In this document: positions 1 through 7,778 of the stretch, one piece after another | Numbering within the stretch: the first letter of the stretch is position 1 | Layout of the letters: the number at the start of each line of letters is the position of its first letter | Assembly: GCA_025934915.1 (NCBI GenBank) | Contig: JAICWG010000020.1 | Span: 1 to 37,877 of the forward strand | Length of the DNA stretch: 37,877 bases | Source: Nitrospira sp. | Lineage (GTDB): Bacteria > Nitrospirota > Nitrospiria > Nitrospirales > Nitrospiraceae | Reading direction: 5' to 3' | Translations under genes and position numbers: made by a program | The notes under the pieces: generated by a model | What the model was told of the DNA's origin: nothing | The model's input: only the letters and a program-made list of their open reading frames with translations | The model's database searches: none

Positions 1-50
1 AATCGCCGGAACATCTCCTCCGGCATTCCTTCCCCTCCCTGCATCTCCAT
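1..50 (-). CDS. Possible 5' end of a gene running off the left edge
   Basis: An ATG at 48-50 on the minus strand follows a good ribosome binding site (GGGAGG about six bases upstream), and the frame stays open to the window edge. The peptide starts MEMQGGEGMPEEMFRR. Only 16 residues are visible, so no function can be given. The same frame is also open upstream as far as the TAA at 120-122 and has a coding-like high GC3, so this may instead be the interior of a gene beginning at 227 and broken by that TAA. Confidence 0.3.
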   Translation of the reverse strand, partial: MEMQGGEGMPEEMFRR

Positions 51-119
51 GACGGTCCTCCCTTGACTGGCGAGGTATGGAATCACAGTTGGGACGGCGA
101 GGGAATCCTGAAAATGAGG

Positions 120-227
120 TTATGCAAGAGGTCTATTGAACATCTTCTCCATCTCGTTGGCAAAGGAATAAACGCTTGCGCACATCACACATGCAGCTGC
201 CGCAATGGAGACCATCATCTGCTTCAT
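120..227 (-). CDS. Small secreted peptide, or N-terminus of a broken exported protein
   Basis: This 35-codon ORF starts with an ATG at 225-227 preceded by AGAAGG at a suitable distance. It begins MKQMMVSIAAAACVMCASV and then SFA-NE, a convincing signal peptide with a likely cleavage after the SFA. Only about 12 residues remain after cleavage before TAA at 120-122. The frame downstream of the stop stays open to the window edge with coding-like third positions, so the short form may result from a nonsense mutation in a longer exported protein. It directly follows the decayed YHS gene on the same strand. I do not recognise a family. Confidence 0.35.
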   Translation of the reverse strand: MKQMMVSIAAAACVMCASVYSFANEMEKMFNRPLA

Positions 228-282
228 TGAAAACCTTCTGGTTGGGATTGGTGGATTGACACGATCAGGGAGCGGTATCCGG

Positions 283-770
283 TTATTCCTGCACCTTGGT
301 TTGCTTCTGGACCTCCGGCCAATTGGCATCAGCCTTCTGAACATAGTCGGAATATCCGAGAGCCACCGAGAACGGACAGTTTCACTATAGTTGAGATACA
401 CTTTATCACGGACAACCGTAAAAGCCGCTGGATCAATCGTAGCCTTGTACCCTTTGACCATCCCCTAGGCGCAGTACCCACCATACTGCGGGGCGTACTT
501 GGCGGAATTGAGAGCAAAGGTATCCCGATGAGCGGCTGAAATGAACTGGAAGGTTGAGCCTTCAAGATTAGAACGAAACTCCGGTGATCCCTTCACCGGC
601 TTCATCTCTGTGAAATAGGCGACCGGATCATAACCATCGATTGCCAAGTTGTTCCGTTCAAAGTACTGACCGGCATAAGTCGAATCTACGAATAGGACCG
701 CAGGCAGTAATATTATGATGACTCGCAGACCAGCTTGCATGTTCATAATCCTCATTGATGTCATGGCCAC
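283..770 (-). pseudogene. Decayed YHS-domain exported protein (in-frame TAG plus frameshift)
   Basis: The 5' part (465-770) encodes a signal peptide (hydrophobic stretch VIIILLPAVLF, then the segment ending STYA) and a YHS-type domain with the hallmarks GYDPVAYF, the Gly-Ser-Pro-Glu-Phe stretch, an RD-F segment and KYAPQYGGYCA. At that point a TAG (465-467) interrupts the frame. Reading continues in the same frame with GMVKGYKATIDPAAF, KVYLNYS and the SDIP motif, which are the expected C-terminal family motifs. Around 346-347 the frame must shift by one base to regain YVQKADANWPEVQ and the natural stop TAA at 283-285. Family members usually have an aromatic residue after YCA, so TAG probably replaced TGG or TAY. 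The family is a small metal-binding-type exported domain of unknown role. The two lesions suggest a dead gene; sequencing error is the alternative. Confidence 0.82.
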
Positions 771-775
771 AAGGT

Positions 776-1185
776 TTCAGAAATGTTGTCAGTCTGGATC
801 TCGCCATCGTCATTGGCACTGAGCACAGCCGGCAGATCAAACACTGGCTGCCGCGAGAATTTCTTGTCGAGACATTTCTCCATAGTCTCAATGTCTCGGC
901 TACAGGATCGGACCTCCGGGTACAGCTTCAAACGAACCCACGATATGCCCCGTTCGTCGCGCGAGCCACGAAACGAATAGTCCTGGGACGACGCTTGCTG
1001 GTGGCTAGTCCGGATGATTTGCTCCAGGGGAAGCTCTGGTCTGCACAAGACTCGACACGTCCCCGAGCAAACGCCAAAAGGACCTGGCTGATATCGCCCG
1101 CCTGATCGAGGCTTATCCAGAACTGCGAGCCGCATACCCGCCGATATCCAGTCTCGTCTTGTTTAGCTCATACCCCGTCCCATGA
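776..1185 (+). pseudogene. 5'-truncated, frameshifted nucleotidyltransferase-type (AbiEii-like) gene remnant
   Basis: Reading from about 776 gives SLDLAIVIGTEH, a FLHSLNVSATGSDLRVQLQ segment, then NPRYAPFVARA and VASPDDLLQGKLWSAQDS. These match the C-terminal half of small nucleotidyltransferase-fold proteins of toxin-antitoxin type (AbiEii/DUF6036-like). The frame is lost near 1060; in another frame the text resumes with KRQKDLADIARLIEAYPELRA (1066-1137), the usual C-terminus of this group, and ends at TGA 1183-1185. There is no N-terminal third or start codon, and the fragment abuts the start of the YHS pseudogene in divergent orientation. It is therefore a truncated, shifted relic. The family assignment is from remembered motif patterns; its exact subfamily and former partner are unknown. 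Confidence 0.7.
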
Positions 1186-1522
1186 CGAACGTCTTGTTGA
1201 TCATGGCGCTGGAAGGGTGCCGGTCCTTGTCATCCAAGAAGATATCTTACTGCGCATTGCCCCGGATGGTGGCGTTGTAAAGGGCCCAGGATACGATCCG
1301 AAGCGATCACGCCATGAGGCGTACTCCAGCTCACCGACCTGCACAGGACAAGAGCCGACCCCTAGTCTGTCGCTCATGAATGGAGGCTCAGGTTCAGAAA
1401 GGGAGAGACACAACTGGAGATTAGTTCCCTCGTTGACTGGTGTAGGGTTTGCCACTAAAGAAAGAGCCACACCCGCCATGTTTTAGGTCTGTCCCTTTCC
1501 TGCATGCTGCGGCGAGAAAAAC
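1186..1522. other. Intergenic stretch with no supported gene
   Basis: Opposed ORFs of about 90 codons occur on both strands (1201-1479 minus, 1217-1486 plus), but neither has a recognisable motif or a convincing ribosome binding site, and they shadow each other. I see no tRNA, repeat or clear terminator here. It may be further debris of the decayed region to its left. Confidence 0.4.
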
Positions 1523-2107
1523 TCACTGGATGTCGGACTGTGTGAAAGGCTGAGAAGAACTGATGAAGAAAAAGTACCCGCTGTTGTACCACATGTGCAT
1601 CAGAATCGAGGGGATCGTGGAATCGAACCGATCACGAAGATGGCCAAAGACCAGTGAGGGGAAGAACACCAAGACCGCCCAGATAGGGCTATGGCTCCAG
1701 AGGTGAAAGACTGTAAACAATAGAGAGACCGAAATATTGGCGCCACTCAACCCGCATACCCAGGGTCGTATCCAGCCACGCTCGATGAGTTCACCCTGCA
1801 GCAATCCTCTAAACAGCAGCTCTTCCCATAGCGGGTACCAGATAACGACCGAGGCAAAGCCCAACGACCATATCTGGACCAGAGACATCGAATGAACGGG
1901 AACGGTCCACCTCATGATGGCCCACGCCAACGGAGCAGCTACAAGACAAAGAAGAAAGACCCTGCTCTCATAGAGTTTGGGGGGCCAGCAAAGTCTTAAC
2001 CGATCAAGTATTCGATGAAAATCGGCTCTCGTCACAGTTGTCTCCAGAACAACAGGGCGCTCCATAAAACTCATTTGAGGAATCTGTTCAGGGTAATGTA
2101 CGATCAA
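1523..2107 (-). CDS. mrtJ: CPBP-family glutamic intramembrane protease, probable MrtJ-type sorting protease
   Basis: The 194-residue protein is mostly hydrophobic with several membrane segments (about 48-70, 76-96, 122-138, 140-155, 165-182). It carries the CPBP/Abi signature: EE at 95-96 with Arg100 in WEELLFRG, His135 in FTVFHLW and His171 in LMHMWYN, the expected catalytic residues of this glutamic protease superfamily. The assumed start is a TTG at 2107 after AAGG; a later ATG (residue 12) is possible. The gene overlaps the 3' end of the upstream sugar dehydrogenase by 20 bp, so the two are translationally linked. That dehydrogenase ends with a Gly-rich/Cys/membrane/Arg tail resembling JDVT-CTERM sorting signals, whose protease MrtJ is of this family. 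The specific MrtJ name is inference; the CPBP call is firm. Confidence 0.8.
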   Translation of the reverse strand: MIVHYPEQIPQMSFMERPVVLETTVTRADFHRILDRLRLCWPPKLYESRVFLLCLVAAPLAWAIMRWTVPVHSMSLVQIWSLGFASVVIWYPLWEELLFRGLLQGELIERGWIRPWVCGLSGANISVSLLFTVFHLWSHSPIWAVLVFFPSLVFGHLRDRFDSTIPSILMHMWYNSGYFFFISSSQPFTQSDIQ

Positions 2108-4562
2108 CCTTATTCACGCGCCGCTTTATTCTCATTAATAACAAGCCAAGGACAACAAGAAACAACAATGGCAGTAGCGCATCACCTGTTCCCGATCTGT
2201 TGAGCGTACAACCGCCGCCACCACTGTCACCGCCACCACTGTCACCGCTAGGGGTGGAGGAAGGAATTGGATTTGTCGTAACCTTGTAGGTAGCAGTATA
2301 AGTCGCAGCAGCGGTTCCGGTAATATTATGCGATTGGTTGCCTCCATCAGACCAAGACACAAACTCATAGTCTGTACCCCCCAAGGCCTGGGGAGTGACG
2401 GCGCTGACTGAGTTCTCGGATCTCAGGATGACCGTCCTCGTAAAAGGTGTGGGAGAGCTGCTACTCCCTACAGTCAGCTGTAAGCCTGAAGGAGTTGAGT
2501 CAAAGTTCAGTGCGACCGTTCGTGGATAAAGGAGGATGCTCTTGGTGTCCGTCAGTCCCCCCGCATCCGTCACCGTCAGTTTGATCTCGAGGTGCGACGG
2601 GTAATCGTGATCAGGAGCCGAAAAGAATGATGTAGTGACGCCGGAGAAACTCTGAAGCGGATGAGTATGACAGTTCGAGGGGCAATGATGCAGGATAATG
2701 TCCCAGGAAAACGCGGAGGGCAGGAGCGTGCCCTCGTTGGGGTCGGTGGCGTGGCCGGTAAAGGTAATCGATTGGCCTACCTCCCATTGGGTAGCCGCAG
2801 TGGGCGTATCGATAAACGCCGTGGGTTTGCTGTTTCCCGTTGTAATGGTTACTTGATCCTTGCCGGATGCGCCTAATGAATCGGTAACGGTCAGCACCGC
2901 AGTAAATGTTCCTATGCCTCCATACGTATGGCTTGGATTAGCTTGCGTCGAGGTCCCGCCATCCCCGAAGTTCCAGCTATAGCTAATGGGATCGCCGTCC
3001 GGGTCCGAAGAGCCTGCTGAAGAGAAGCTGACAGTAAGAGGGGCCGGCCCAGACGACGGCATGGCCTGAATGACTGCGGTCGGGGCCTGGTTGCCGCTGG
3101 TGAACCGAATCCGACGAACGGTTCCGCCATCGAAGTCCACATAGAACAGGTCGCCCCCTGGCCCAATTTGCAGGTCGACGGGATTCGCCGCGCCGACCAC
3201 AAAGGTGGTCCGGGTCGCCGGATCAGGCAGGCCGTTTGCTCCTGCGAACATGACCCAAATACAATTACGGGAATGGTCGGCGAAGAACAGCGCGCCCTGA
3301 TACTCAGCGGGATAGGTACCCCCCTGATTGAACGCCAGTCCCGAGATTGATGAACTGCCGATGGGGCAGGTTTCTCCAGCCACCACTTTCTGGCTATGAT
3401 TGTAGGTAAAGTAGGGAGCGGTGTGTCCTCCAGGTTGGGCATAAAGGGTCTCGCAGATGTTGAGGTTAAGCCCGTCGTAACCTGGCTGACGGCTGGCACC
3501 TTCGTAACAGGGCCAGCCGAAGTTTTGTACGGTGGACGTTAAGGGATTGGGAATCCGGTTAATCTCCTCCCAGTTGTTCCACCCGACGTCTCCGACCCAG
3601 AGTTCAGTGGTGCCAGGCCGAAACGTAAACCGAAAGGGGTTGCGAAACCCGTAGCCCACGATGCGGCGGGCGTTGGGGTCTGTGCTGGTGGAGAGGGGAT
3701 TATCGGAAAGGCCTGCCCCCGTAGTGGGGTCCACCCGAATGATCGCGCCATTGAGGACCGTCGGCCCGCTGACCCGTCGCAGGCTCTTGGATCTGGTCGC
3801 ACCCCCTTCCGCCGTGGGCGGGCTCTGCAATTCACCAATTTCTACGGGCGGATCTCCTAACGGATTCCGCGGGGTATCATTTGGCGGGCAGGGGGCAATG
3901 CAACCACCTTGGCCGTAATCGGCAACGGTAAAGCCGGCGCCCTCGCCCGCCGACGCGTAGAGCGCCCCGTCCATACCGAACATGATGGTCCCAACCGAAT
4001 GGCTGGGATACTGCTGGCCCCATCCTTCGATGAGGACCGATTCCGTCCCAGTCGAGACACTTCCCGAGGACATTACCAGCCGCGACAGTCGGCTACTCAC
4101 CACGCATCCGTCTGTGGTCGCTCCTGGAGGGGTCGGACACCCGTCGGACGTGGTGCCGGCCGTGCCCCAGCGGGGCACTTGGGCATTATTGGGATCCTTG
4201 TCATAGGTATAGAAGACGTAGACCGAGGGAACCGTCGGGAAATTTGGATGCAGGGCCAGCCCGAGCAGTCCCCGGTCCCAAAAGTTATGCACATTCGTCC
4301 GGAGGTCATGAAAAACCGTGGGCGTGGAGTCGGAAAGAGTGGCGAAGACCTTGATGAGCCCGCTTTTTTCCGCAACGAACACCCGCCCGTCCGGCGAAAA
4401 GCGAACTGTCGTCGGCTGCGTTAACCCCGAGAAGACAACGGACTCGGAGAATCCGGTCGGCAAGGTGGCGCCTTCGACTACAGCAAGCGTAGGACTGATG
4501 AGATACGCGAACGCTGTACAGATCCCAACCAAAATCCGAACGATGGTCTCAACCTTGCTCAT
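2088..4562 (-). CDS. Secreted PQQ-type sugar dehydrogenase with PKD-like repeats and C-terminal sorting tail
   Basis: The ATG at 4562 is preceded by AGGAGG five bases upstream, giving 824 residues; an in-frame codon at 4583 would add seven. A signal peptide covers about residues 1-30. Residues about 35-490 are a glucose/sorbosone-dehydrogenase beta-propeller with SHSVGTIMFGMDGALYASAG (the active-site His motif), GAIIRVDP, YGFRNPFRF, VGDVGWNNWEEINR and FGWPCYEG. A PKD domain follows at about 495-580 (DPDGDPISYSWNFGDG), then a second Ig-like module at about 580-685 and a Bacterial-repeat-like module at about 690-765. The C-terminus has repeated SGGGD units, a single Cys in GGGGCTLNRSG, a hydrophobic helix and RIKRR, i.e. 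a tripartite sorting signal. The substrate is unknown; periplasmic or surface oxidation of a sugar or alcohol using PQQ is inferred. The downstream CPBP protease is the likely processing enzyme. Confidence 0.88.
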   Translation of the reverse strand: MSKVETIVRILVGICTAFAYLISPTLAVVEGATLPTGFSESVVFSGLTQPTTVRFSPDGRVFVAEKSGLIKVFATLSDSTPTVFHDLRTNVHNFWDRGLLGLALHPNFPTVPSVYVFYTYDKDPNNAQVPRWGTAGTTSDGCPTPPGATTDGCVVSSRLSRLVMSSGSVSTGTESVLIEGWGQQYPSHSVGTIMFGMDGALYASAGEGAGFTVADYGQGGCIAPCPPNDTPRNPLGDPPVEIGELQSPPTAEGGATRSKSLRRVSGPTVLNGAIIRVDPTTGAGLSDNPLSTSTDPNARRIVGYGFRNPFRFTFRPGTTELWVGDVGWNNWEEINRIPNPLTSTVQNFGWPCYEGASRQPGYDGLNLNICETLYAQPGGHTAPYFTYNHSQKVVAGETCPIGSSSISGLAFNQGGTYPAEYQGALFFADHSRNCIWVMFAGANGLPDPATRTTFVVGAANPVDLQIGPGGDLFYVDFDGGTVRRIRFTSGNQAPTAVIQAMPSSGPAPLTVSFSSAGSSDPDGDPISYSWNFGDGGTSTQANPSHTYGGIGTFTAVLTVTDSLGASGKDQVTITTGNSKPTAFIDTPTAATQWEVGQSITFTGHATDPNEGTLLPSAFSWDIILHHCPSNCHTHPLQSFSGVTTSFFSAPDHDYPSHLEIKLTVTDAGGLTDTKSILLYPRTVALNFDSTPSGLQLTVGSSSSPTPFTRTVILRSENSVSAVTPQALGGTDYEFVSWSDGGNQSHNITGTAAATYTATYKVTTNPIPSSTPSGDSGGGDSGGGGCTLNRSGTGDALLPLLFLVVLGLLLMRIKRRVNKVDRTLP

Positions 4563-4851
4563 TCTGCCTCCTAGTGAAAACATCGGGGTAACCTTGTACA
4601 GTTCGATGGCCTTTCATCGAACCGGGACCACACAGACTCTCTAGCGAGCCACCAGTCGTCTCCCCTCCCGCTCTAACGCACAGGAAGGTGGTGCGGCATC
4701 TGAATCGACACAGCGGCATTGAAGCATACGCTGCCACGACTTCCGACCGATTTACGCTGCGCGTCGCATCCAGGTACAGTGTGCAGAAAGGGTGGCAACC
4801 CCCTCCAAAGCAGGGGTTGAGGGCAGCATAGGATTGTTAGGGGTTGTCGAT
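4563..4851. other. Intergenic region upstream of the sugar dehydrogenase
   Basis: This is the leader and promoter side of the minus-strand sugar dehydrogenase. I see no ORF with support. A modest inverted repeat (CAACCCC at 4796-4802 with GGGGTTG at 4813-4819) is the only structure noted. The palindromic repeat starts at its right end. Confidence 0.35.
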
Positions 4852-4959
4852 AATGAAGCTCCCCGCAGCAAGCTGCGGGGTATCACAGAACTCAATTCCG
4901 AAGACTTCTCGGAAGGAGAGGCCAACCCCGTAGCGAGCTACGGGGAATGTCAAGTTCAA
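4852..4959 (+). repeat. 108-bp palindromic repeat, copy 1 (REP/BIME-like)
   Basis: This segment is identical over 108 bases to 9778-9885. It contains two strong hairpins, CCCCGCAGCAAGCTGCGGGG and CCCCGTAGCGAGCTACGGGG (8-bp arms, 4-base loops), separated by a third palindrome TTCCGA-7-TCGGAA. Paired hairpins around a spacer recall REP doublets (BIMEs) or hairpin-ended short elements mobilised by IS200/IS605-like or RAYT transposases. No transposase gene is present in the window. Copy 1 sits in the intergenic region between the sugar dehydrogenase and the next gene. Confidence 0.92.
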
Positions 4960-5223
4960 TGATTCGCAACAGCAAGATTGGACCAGTTTTACGATGACGA
5001 TCATCCTATGCCAGAAGTGGATCAGCATTGATCAACCACTCGAAGATTCAAGCGAGCTTGCCCATGCCTGCTTAGCACTGAATATCATGTAATGAAAGGG
5101 TGAGATATCCTCTATGGGCGACAGACCTTGAGGAGCGATAAAGATCCTACATTTGCGCATGGGCTTAATGGGTGGATAAAATACAGCCATCGGCAAGCCG
5201 CCAGTTATTGACGGAAGGGTGAC
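4960..5223. other. Intergenic region after repeat copy 1
   Basis: No ORF in this interval has a recognisable motif. Two short minus-strand ORFs are present but lack support. The end of the interval carries GGAAGGGTGAC, a possible ribosome binding site for the following plus-strand gene. Confidence 0.35.
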
Positions 5224-5931
5224 TTGATCCGTCCACACACAAGTGGCTACATGCGTGTGGTCGAACCGCGCATAATTCGAGCCGATGGAAGTATCCTAGA
5301 GGATCTCAATAGTCGGAGCGGCACGATCAGACCTCTGGGATCACTATTGAGATTCAAGACCCTTGGGGGATTAAACATTCGTACTCACGACAGGACATCG
5401 GTGTTGCAAAGTGGTCCCGCAGGAATCGCTACGATCACCGTACTATTCTTAGTAGTGTTCTTTACTCTCCAAGAGGCCTCAGGCACCGATGGAGCAAGTT
5501 TGCCGGCACGATTTCGTGGAGATTATGAGAACCTGAGAGCACGCTTTACCAATGTGATGGAGAAAGTTGAGGAGACGCGAATCGGGCGAGGCGTTGTGGA
5601 TGCTCAAGAACTTTCGGAAATAGCGAGAGCAGCAAAGAGTCTTTCGTTTGAGGTGAAGATGTTTGTAAGTGCCAAGGATGCTGAGTTACATCAGTCAGGG
5701 GCTGCCCGTTTATTTCATGATGGTGACACAAGGATGTCAGAGCGATCGGCACTTCTGGGGATCTTCTATGCCTGCCAAGCTATTGAAACGACACTGTTGG
5801 TGGAATCGGAATATCAAGAGAGTCCTTATCATAATTATAAGCCAGAATTTGTTCAGCACATACAAGAAAAATACAAAGAAGAGTGGAAATTGGCCGACCA
5901 GGTCGTCACGAAGTCGGGATTTGGTAACTAG
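5224..5931 (+). CDS. Hypothetical membrane-anchored or exported helical protein
   Basis: The ORF opens with TTG at 5224 five bases after GGAAGGGTGAC (235 residues). One hydrophobic segment (GIATITVLFLVVFFTLQ, about residues 67-83) is followed by a polar, largely helical domain of about 150 residues. A GTG at 5401 would instead place the hydrophobic segment at the N-terminus as a signal peptide or anchor; the stretch between 5224 and 5400 has little coding character, so this shorter form is credible. The C-terminal domain is rich in Glu, Lys and aromatic residues (DYENLRARF, FYACQAIETT). I recognise no family. It stands alone on the plus strand, divergent from the sugar dehydrogenase and convergent with the next gene. 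Confidence 0.6.
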   Translation: MIRPHTSGYMRVVEPRIIRADGSILEDLNSRSGTIRPLGSLLRFKTLGGLNIRTHDRTSVLQSGPAGIATITVLFLVVFFTLQEASGTDGASLPARFRGDYENLRARFTNVMEKVEETRIGRGVVDAQELSEIARAAKSLSFEVKMFVSAKDAELHQSGAARLFHDGDTRMSERSALLGIFYACQAIETTLLVESEYQESPYHNYKPEFVQHIQEKYKEEWKLADQVVTKSGFGN

Positions 5932-6065
5932 ACCTGCCTCCGACCCGCCAATTGATCTCCGTTAAGGTTAGCCAACCACAGCCATTGGCGAAGATAGGCA
6001 TGCCAAGAACGTCCACCATGCGGTGGTCTGTCGGCTCATCCAATTGATGGTTGTGTTGAGCGGTC

Positions 6066-7406
6066 TCAGTCCAGCAGAGCGGCTAGCGCCGTGTAGTTGA
6101 TTGAGAGTTTGACTCGATCAAGCCAGGCCTTGCGCACCGCATGTTCAGGGCGCTGCAGAACATCTTCCTCGTTCTGCGTTGACACCGATACGGCAATCAC
6201 TTGGATCTTCCCCGGCTGATTCCGGCTGGGAAAAGTCGAATCCATTTTGTAGGCGATCGCCTGTTCTGCCGGGCCAGGTTTTAGGGTGGTCAATTCATAC
6301 GCGCCCTGCAATGTTTCTCCCTCCAGTGCGGCACGTTCCATATGATCCTTGCGAATTTGGTCGGCGTCTTGCAGCAAGTCCCTGGCTTGAGCGCGCAACT
6401 GAAGCGTTACCATTTCATTATTGCTCGCCGCCGCCTCTCTCTCCAGTCTGCGGCTTTGTTCCCGTATTTCGCCCACTCTCCCCTGGTCATCCACGCTGAG
6501 TTTTTGCAGCTCTTCGACTTGAGCCTCCATCGCCTTACGGGCGGAACCATCGGTATCAGTCCACACCGCGGGCATCGCGAGTTGTTGAGCCGTAAACGAC
6601 GCTCGATAAGCACGGTACTCGTTCAGCAGCCTCGTGAGCTGTGCATCTCGTGCTGCATCCTTGGCTTGAGCCGCTTCAATGTCTGCAGTCAATCGCCTCA
6701 TGTTCTCCACATACTGGTCGACGCCGGCGGGATCGGTCTTTCTCCGCAATGCCGCAGTCCGGCCGATCATGTCTCGATTGGGAGCTTTGCGTGAAGTCTT
6801 GGTATTACGCCAATCAGCCAATGTCCTTTCACGGGCCGTCCCCACACGATCGAGCCGATCCCCGAGGGTTTGAGATATCCACGGCAGACGCCCATTCTTC
6901 GAGATGACAACCCACCCGTTGTATTCGGGATAACCATCCATCGTGCCGGTCAGCTTCGGAATTTCGTCCTGGCCCATGAACATATCCTTCGAGACATGGT
7001 TGAAAACAATGCTGACCCTACCGATCGATCCTGCCACGAGGTCCGCTTCGGGGATAATGCCACATTCTCCTTTCCAGATCCCGATGCCTACCGACGTCTG
7101 CTCTGGGTAGGCTCGCACGATCAATTTCGAGTCCATTGGCCCATAACGGTTAGCAGCCATCGTGGCCCGCATGCGAACAGGAACCGGCGGATTCAAGAAC
7201 TCCTGAGACTGTTTGATAATGGCTTCGACAGCGCTCATGGCCTTGAGGTGACGCGCCCATCGTTTATCGGTTACGGGCCCCTCGTTCTGACGCGACACCC
7301 AACACTGCACCTGCGCGTGGACAAGAGTTGTCTGGCTGAAGATCGTTAGCGCGATCGCGAAGAGAGTGGCACATGATGTAAGGAGGATGGAGAATGAAAT
7401 GGGCAT
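6066..7406 (-). CDS. Hypothetical periplasmic coiled-coil protein
   Basis: The 446-residue product starts with a clear signal peptide (MPISFSILLTSCATLFAIAL, cleavage near VHA-QV). Residues about 35-185 look like a compact secreted domain with two Cys (QCW, GECG) and Gly/Asp-rich loops (TGTMDGYPEYNGWVVIS). Residues about 225-350 are strongly helical and charged, with heptad-like Leu/Ala spacing (DQYVENMRRLTADIEAAQAK, then QVEELQKLS), so a long coiled coil is likely. The C-terminal 70 residues form another small domain. I know no matching family. It is a monocistronic minus-strand gene; a structural or scaffold role in the envelope is only a guess. Confidence 0.75.
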   Translation of the reverse strand: MPISFSILLTSCATLFAIALTIFSQTTLVHAQVQCWVSRQNEGPVTDKRWARHLKAMSAVEAIIKQSQEFLNPPVPVRMRATMAANRYGPMDSKLIVRAYPEQTSVGIGIWKGECGIIPEADLVAGSIGRVSIVFNHVSKDMFMGQDEIPKLTGTMDGYPEYNGWVVISKNGRLPWISQTLGDRLDRVGTARERTLADWRNTKTSRKAPNRDMIGRTAALRRKTDPAGVDQYVENMRRLTADIEAAQAKDAARDAQLTRLLNEYRAYRASFTAQQLAMPAVWTDTDGSARKAMEAQVEELQKLSVDDQGRVGEIREQSRRLEREAAASNNEMVTLQLRAQARDLLQDADQIRKDHMERAALEGETLQGAYELTTLKPGPAEQAIAYKMDSTFPSRNQPGKIQVIAVSVSTQNEEDVLQRPEHAVRKAWLDRVKLSINYTALAALLD

Positions 7407-7778
7407 GAAGTCCTAAATCGTATCGTCGAGAAACCGCAGTTCGATCAACCGGGCCTACTGATACCCCCGTTTCTTCATGCGGGCTTCCAGTGTGGTGGGC
7501 AATATTGGCTTCCTCCCGCGAGAATTCGGCGAAGGATTGCCCCAGTCTCCGTCGTCTCGTCAACGGCAAGGTGCTGGGGAGGCGCGGAGTCACGTTCAGA
7601 GGGCGGCATCATCTTTACCCACCGATGGAGTGACCGGGGGAGGAATCACGGAAACAGAGTCTAACACCGAAGAGGAAAATGTGGCAACGCGAGCGTTTGC
7701 CATCAGGGCATGGGTCTGCGCTCCCACGACGGAGAACTACAGCAGCGTTTCCTGGCGTGGTGGGTTAGACCTGGGCAA
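7407..7778. other. Intergenic stretch without a supported gene
   Basis: A 101-codon plus-strand ORF (7477-7782) and an overlapping 109-codon minus-strand ORF (7264-7593) occur, but neither shows known motifs, a signal peptide or a convincing ribosome binding site. The minus-strand one also runs into the start of the preceding gene. No RNA gene or repeat is evident. Confidence 0.35.

Noticed and set aside
465..467. TAG in the YHS gene as a selenocysteine or pyrrolysine codon
   Set aside because: Selenocysteine uses TGA, no selenocysteine insertion context is visible, and a separate frameshift in the same gene favours decay.
2210..2255. Short GCCACCACTGTCACC-type direct repeat as a possible CRISPR or minisatellite
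   Set aside because: It encodes the SGGGD repeats of the sorting tail of the sugar dehydrogenase.
2912..3499. 195-codon minus-strand ORF inside the sugar dehydrogenase
   Set aside because: It is an alternative frame of the dehydrogenase, which has clear family motifs in its own frame.
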